Source of the DNA: VGEM01 sp033764265
GTDB taxonomy: Bacteria; Pseudomonadota; Alphaproteobacteria; Rhodospirillales; Rhodospirillaceae
NCBI GenBank assembly: GCA_033764265.1
Contig: JANRJB010000362.1
Span: 1-8,023 of the forward strand
Direction: 5' to 3'
DNA: 8,023 bases
How positions within the stretch are numbered: position 1 is the stretch's first letter; each line of letters opens with the position of its first letter. Shown here piece after piece: positions 5,524 to 8,023 of this stretch. The translations under genes were made by a program, and so were the position numbers. Under the pieces are notes generated by a model. That model saw only the letters and a list, made by a program, of their open reading frames with translations, was not told the DNA's origin and did not search any database.

Positions 5524-5536
5524 CGACCCGGCGTGA
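5378..5536 (+). pseudogene. Displaced 3' fragment of thpR (residues 129 to end), no start
   Basis: This fragment reads in the thpR frame from ARVPDRLQDY to ...HELQGYPLDPA and a TGA at 5534-5536. It lacks the N-terminus and both catalytic HxT motifs, and no start codon or ribosome site precedes it. Its stop lies one base from the stop of the convergent VWA gene (5538-5540), and its composition is that of the GC-rich neighbourhood. I take this as the original chromosomal thpR end, cut off by the insertion. Removing 1134 bp by recombination between the repeats would rebuild a 180-residue ThpR ending LDPA. Confidence 0.85.
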
Positions 5537-5537
5537 C

Positions 5538-6341
5538 TCACGCGGTCGCCGGCGTGCGCGCCGCACGGCGCGCGCCGCACACGCCCAACAGGCCCGCGCC
5601 CAGCAGCAGCGCCGTTGCCGGCGTCGGGACGCCCACCGGTTGCGGGTCGGGGTCGGGGTCGTCGTCGATGTAGGTCGGGCCGAAGTGGCTGAAGAACGCG
5701 TCATGGTTGGCGCTGGCCGAATTGAGCACGTCCTCGATCGCGAACACCCGCGCCGGATCGAAGTTGTACAGGCAACCGAGGTTGGCGGGGTTGCGGTCCG
5801 GGCCCACCATCACGACGATGGTTTCCACGCCAAGGGTCGCCAGGTCGGCCCGCGCGGTCACCGCGGCCGGATTGGTCAAGCTGCAGGGGTTTTGCGTGAG
5901 CGGTGGATTGGGCGTGCCGTCGCTCAGCACCACCATCAGCCGCGAATTGATTTCCGGGCTTTGGGCGTCGAACAGTGCGATGGCGTCTTGCACGCCGGCG
6001 AGCAAAGCCGAGCCCGAGTTCAGGTAAGCGAGATCGTCGATAAACCCGTTGACCGTCACGGCCGCCTGATCGTTCTGGAACGTATAAAGCGTCTGCGAGG
6101 ACGTCCCGAACCGAACGATACCCAACCGCTCGACCAGGCCCGGCGGACGCATCGCATTGACGGACTGCATGACGCCCTTGATCTGCGTCCAGCCGAAACT
6201 CGTGATGCTGGCGCCGGAGTCCGCCACGAACACCACATCCTGCGGAATGACAATCGGCGCCGCCCGTACCGGCCCCGACCACACCGCCGCCAGACCGGTC
6301 GCGACCGTCGCCAGCCAAGCGGCCAAAGCCCTGATTCGCAT
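5538..6341 (-). CDS. Secreted VWA-domain protein with PEP-CTERM-like C-terminal sorting signal
   Basis: A 267-residue exported protein. Its signal peptide is MRIRALAAWLATVATGLAAVW..., with cleavage near VRA|AP. A von Willebrand factor A-like domain runs from about residue 33 to 200: DVVFVADSGAS (Asp41), NSGSALLAGVQDAIALF (108-124) and LMVVLSDGTPN (135-145). An acidic DPDPDPQP linker (228-235) leads to VPTPA (238-242), a hydrophobic helix and ARRAAR. That tripartite end is the PEP-CTERM/VPxPA sorting pattern recognised by exosortases or related enzymes, and placed at the cell surface or in exopolysaccharide. Cys153 and Cys190 might form a disulfide. ATG 6341 is chosen for the signal peptide and the AAGGGG ribosome site at 6349-6354; an in-frame TTG 6425 would add 28 residues. 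The MIDAS is imperfect: DSGAS rather than DxSxS. Confidence 0.85.
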   Translation of the reverse strand: MRIRALAAWLATVATGLAAVWSGPVRAAPIVIPQDVVFVADSGASITSFGWTQIKGVMQSVNAMRPPGLVERLGIVRFGTSSQTLYTFQNDQAAVTVNGFIDDLAYLNSGSALLAGVQDAIALFDAQSPEINSRLMVVLSDGTPNPPLTQNPCSLTNPAAVTARADLATLGVETIVVMVGPDRNPANLGCLYNFDPARVFAIEDVLNSASANHDAFFSHFGPTYIDDDPDPDPQPVGVPTPATALLLGAGLLGVCGARRAARTPATA

Positions 6342-6348
6342 CGCCAGA

Positions 6349-6354
6349 CCCCTT
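6349..6354 (-). promoter_or_regulatory. Ribosome binding site deciding the VWA gene start
   Basis: On the minus strand AAGGGG stands 7 bases before the ATG at 6341. The upstream in-frame candidates at 6365 (ATG) and 6425 (TTG) have nothing comparable. Confidence 0.6.
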
Positions 6355-6391
6355 CGGAACCCCATTGCGAGAACAGATTTAACAATGTTCG

Positions 6392-6404
6392 CGCAAGCCT
6401 TGCG
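6392..6404. repeat. Palindrome upstream of the VWA gene
   Basis: CGCAAG-C-CTTGCG, a perfect 13-base inverted repeat 51 bases upstream of the VWA start. It lies between two near-identical 13-base direct repeats, CCCCATTGC(G/A)AGA at 6360-6372 and 6415-6427. A weak -10-like TTAAAT (minus strand) lies at about 6377-6382. Together these could be an operator region; no regulator can be named. Confidence 0.35.
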
Positions 6405-6452
6405 ACTGCTCAAGCCCCATTGCAAGACATGATTGTGACGACCGTGGCGCGA

Positions 6453-6468
6453 ACGCCGGCTGCGGCGT
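6453..6468 (-). other. Stem-loop after the S9 peptidase stop
   Basis: ACGCCG-CAGC-CGGCGT on the minus strand is a 6-bp stem with a 4-base loop, 8 bases past the peptidase stop. No U-run follows, so it is at most a weak terminator or an RNA-stabilising hairpin. Confidence 0.3.
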
Positions 6469-6476
6469 GACGCGGT

Positions 6477-8023
6477 TTATTGGGGCGCAGAAAGGTGCCG
6501 CGCGAAGAAGTCCATGATGCGGGTTTCGCGGGCTTCGCGCACCCTGGGGTCGCTGATCATGTGCGTGCCCAGCATCGGCATGAAGTCGTAGGGCTTGCCG
6601 GCCAGGAACAGCGCGTCGATCAGCTGCAGGCTGTGCTGGGCGTAGACGTTGTCGTCGGTCAGGCCGTGGATGACGAGCAGCGGGCGCGCCAGATCGGCGG
6701 CGAAGGTGGTGACGTTGCTGGCGCGGTAGGCCTCGGGCGCGTCCTGGGGCAGGCCCAGGTAACGCTCGGTGTAGTGGGTGTCGTAGTTCTCCCAGGTCAC
6801 CACCGGCGCGCCGGCGACCGCGGCCTTGAACAGATCGCCGCGCTTCATCACGGCCAGTGCCGACACATATCCGCCAAACGACCAGCCGGTGATGCCGACG
6901 CGGCCCAGGTCGAGTTCAGGATAGTGCGCGCCCAGCGCCGTCAGCCCCGCCGCCTGGTCGGCCAGCGCCACGTCGATCAGATTGCCGCGCACGACGCGCT
7001 CCCAGTCGCGGCCGTAGCCCGGCGTGCCGCGCCCGTCCAGGCGCACGACCACGTAGCCCTGGTCGGCCATCCACTGATCGACGAAATAGGCGCGCGGCGC
7101 GGCGCTGACGTACTTGACGGTCGGGCCGGCGTAGACCGACAGGATGACGGGATAGGCGCGGCCCACGACAAATTCGCGCGGCCGTGTCAGCGCGGCGTCG
7201 AAGGTCAGCGCTCCGGCTTGCACGCGGGTCAGTTCGACGTTGGGCAGCGCCGACGGCTCCTCCGCCACCGCGCGCAGCCGCGCGACGACGGCGCCGTCAC
7301 GCACCACGTCGGCGCCGACGCGGCCGTCGCGCAGTTGATAGCTGTGGACGTAAGCGCCCGGGTCGTCGCCGAAGCCGGCGCGGTGAACGCCGGGCTCGGC
7401 CGTCAGCCGCTTGCCGGGTTCCCCACCGCGCGCGCCATCGAGCGGAAACCGCCACAGGTGCGTCTCGCGCGGATCGTCGCCGCCCGCCACGTAGACCCAG
7501 CCGCGCGCCTCGTCCAGCGCCAGGAACCGTTGAGCGCCGAAACGCGTCGGCGTCACCGCGCGCAGAAATTTCCCGTCGGCGCGGCGCAGTTCCACCTGCC
7601 ATGCCCCGTTGCGTTCGGTGGTCCACAGGAAGCGTTCGCCGTCCTTGGTCCACGCCGGCAGTTCGGCGTCGTCCAGGTTCAGCCAGGCGGCGTCGGTCTC
7701 GGTCAGCAGGGGCTTCGTCCGGCCGGTGGCGGCATCGACCGCGAGCAGCACCTGCTTTTGCTGAGCGCGGTCCTGAACCAACAGCGTCATCGGCGCGTCG
7801 GCCTGGTCCCACGTCACGCGGGCCAGGTAGGGATAGGCGTCGCGGTCCCAATCGATCCAGCGCGTCGTTCCGCCGCCGCGCGCGATAATGCCCAGGCGAA
7901 CGCGCGTGTTGGCGGTGCCGGCGCGCGGATAGAAGAACGTCTCGGGCGCGGCTTCGGGGCGCAGCGGATCGGCGATGTAGCGCACCTCGACGCCCGATTC
8001 GTCGTTCTGCTGATAAGCCAGCG
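6477..8023 (-). CDS. S9 family prolyl oligopeptidase, dipeptidyl-peptidase IV type (partial, 5' end outside window)
   Basis: 514 residues are visible, open to the right edge; the GTG at 7985 is an internal Val codon, not the start. The N-terminal part is beta-propeller, beginning LAYQQNDESGVEVRYI, a DPP IV-like blade. It continues through segments such as ELPAWTKDGERFLWTTERNG. The C-terminal alpha/beta hydrolase domain has YAGP (the oxyanion Tyr region), VVRLDGRGTPGYGRDWE, the nucleophile motif GWSFGGY (Ser381 of the visible part), HGLTDDNVY (Asp456) and LGTHMI (His487). This order and the DDNV and GWSFGGY motifs match S9B dipeptidyl peptidases, which remove X-Pro or X-Ala dipeptides, usually in the periplasm. 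The N-terminal Glu-Glu motif and any signal peptide would be outside the window. The downstream VWA gene is on the same strand after 135 bp, probably with its own promoter. Confidence 0.93.
   Translation of the reverse strand, partial: LAYQQNDESGVEVRYIADPLRPEAAPETFFYPRAGTANTRVRLGIIARGGGTTRWIDWDRDAYPYLARVTWDQADAPMTLLVQDRAQQKQVLLAVDAATGRTKPLLTETDAAWLNLDDAELPAWTKDGERFLWTTERNGAWQVELRRADGKFLRAVTPTRFGAQRFLALDEARGWVYVAGGDDPRETHLWRFPLDGARGGEPGKRLTAEPGVHRAGFGDDPGAYVHSYQLRDGRVGADVVRDGAVVARLRAVAEEPSALPNVELTRVQAGALTFDAALTRPREFVVGRAYPVILSVYAGPTVKYVSAAPRAYFVDQWMADQGYVVVRLDGRGTPGYGRDWERVVRGNLIDVALADQAAGLTALGAHYPELDLGRVGITGWSFGGYVSALAVMKRGDLFKAAVAGAPVVTWENYDTHYTERYLGLPQDAPEAYRASNVTTFAADLARPLLVIHGLTDDNVYAQHSLQLIDALFLAGKPYDFMPMLGTHMISDPRVREARETRIMDFFARHLSAPQ

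Noticed and set aside
4867..5673. A 268-codon plus-strand frame spanning the DUF3800 gene and the displaced thpR fragment
   Set aside because: It is antisense to DUF3800, reads the thpR fragment in the wrong frame, and crosses the element boundary.
5343..6470. A 375-codon plus-strand frame antisense to the VWA gene
   Set aside because: It is Arg/His-rich shadow coding without motifs. The minus-strand gene there has a signal peptide, a domain and a sorting signal.
1..8023. CRISPR arrays, tRNA or rRNA genes
   Set aside because: No regularly spaced repeats and no tRNA- or rRNA-like stretches were seen on either strand.

Overview
The window looks like chromosome from a GC-rich proteobacterium. 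The divergent tesA / YbbA-LolD-type ABC ATPase pair is a familiar proteobacterial arrangement. The PEP-CTERM-like exported protein and the DPP IV-type peptidase suggest an environmental gamma- or betaproteobacterium. This is inference from gene content, and no species can be named.

Layout. At 1-551 (minus) is the 5' part of an ABC-transporter ATPase, cut by the window edge. Divergent from it runs a plus-strand series: tesA (GDSL thioesterase/lysophospholipase), a FIST-domain sensor-like protein, a DsbA-fold HCCA-isomerase/kappa-GST relative, a Phd/YefM antitoxin with its PIN toxin, and thpR (RNA 2',3'-cyclic phosphodiesterase). Most gaps are short, so much of this series may be co-transcribed. 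The toxin-antitoxin pair has its own candidate promoter and operator (3050-3103). On the minus strand, from the right edge inward, lie a secreted-type S9 prolyl oligopeptidase/DPP IV (partial, 6477-8023) and a VWA-domain protein with a PEP-CTERM-like tail (5538-6341).

The striking feature is at the 3' end of thpR. The last 147 bp common to both copies occur twice in direct orientation (4243-4389 and 5377-5523), with only 2 mismatches and offset by 1134 bp. Between them is a 987-bp, visibly AT-richer segment with one minus-strand gene for a DUF3800 protein. That gene has its own perfect TATAAT box at the junction. The downstream copy ends with a thpR stop codon one base from the stop of the convergent VWA gene, so it is probably the original thpR 3' end. 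The upstream copy was then brought in by the insert and restores the reading frame with a slightly different tail (LQS in place of LDPA). This resembles integrative elements that replace the 3' end of their target gene, such as e14 in icd of E. coli, but it is tiny and has no recognisable integrase. It is the best candidate here for an undescribed system: a minimal, gene-restoring DUF3800 cassette.
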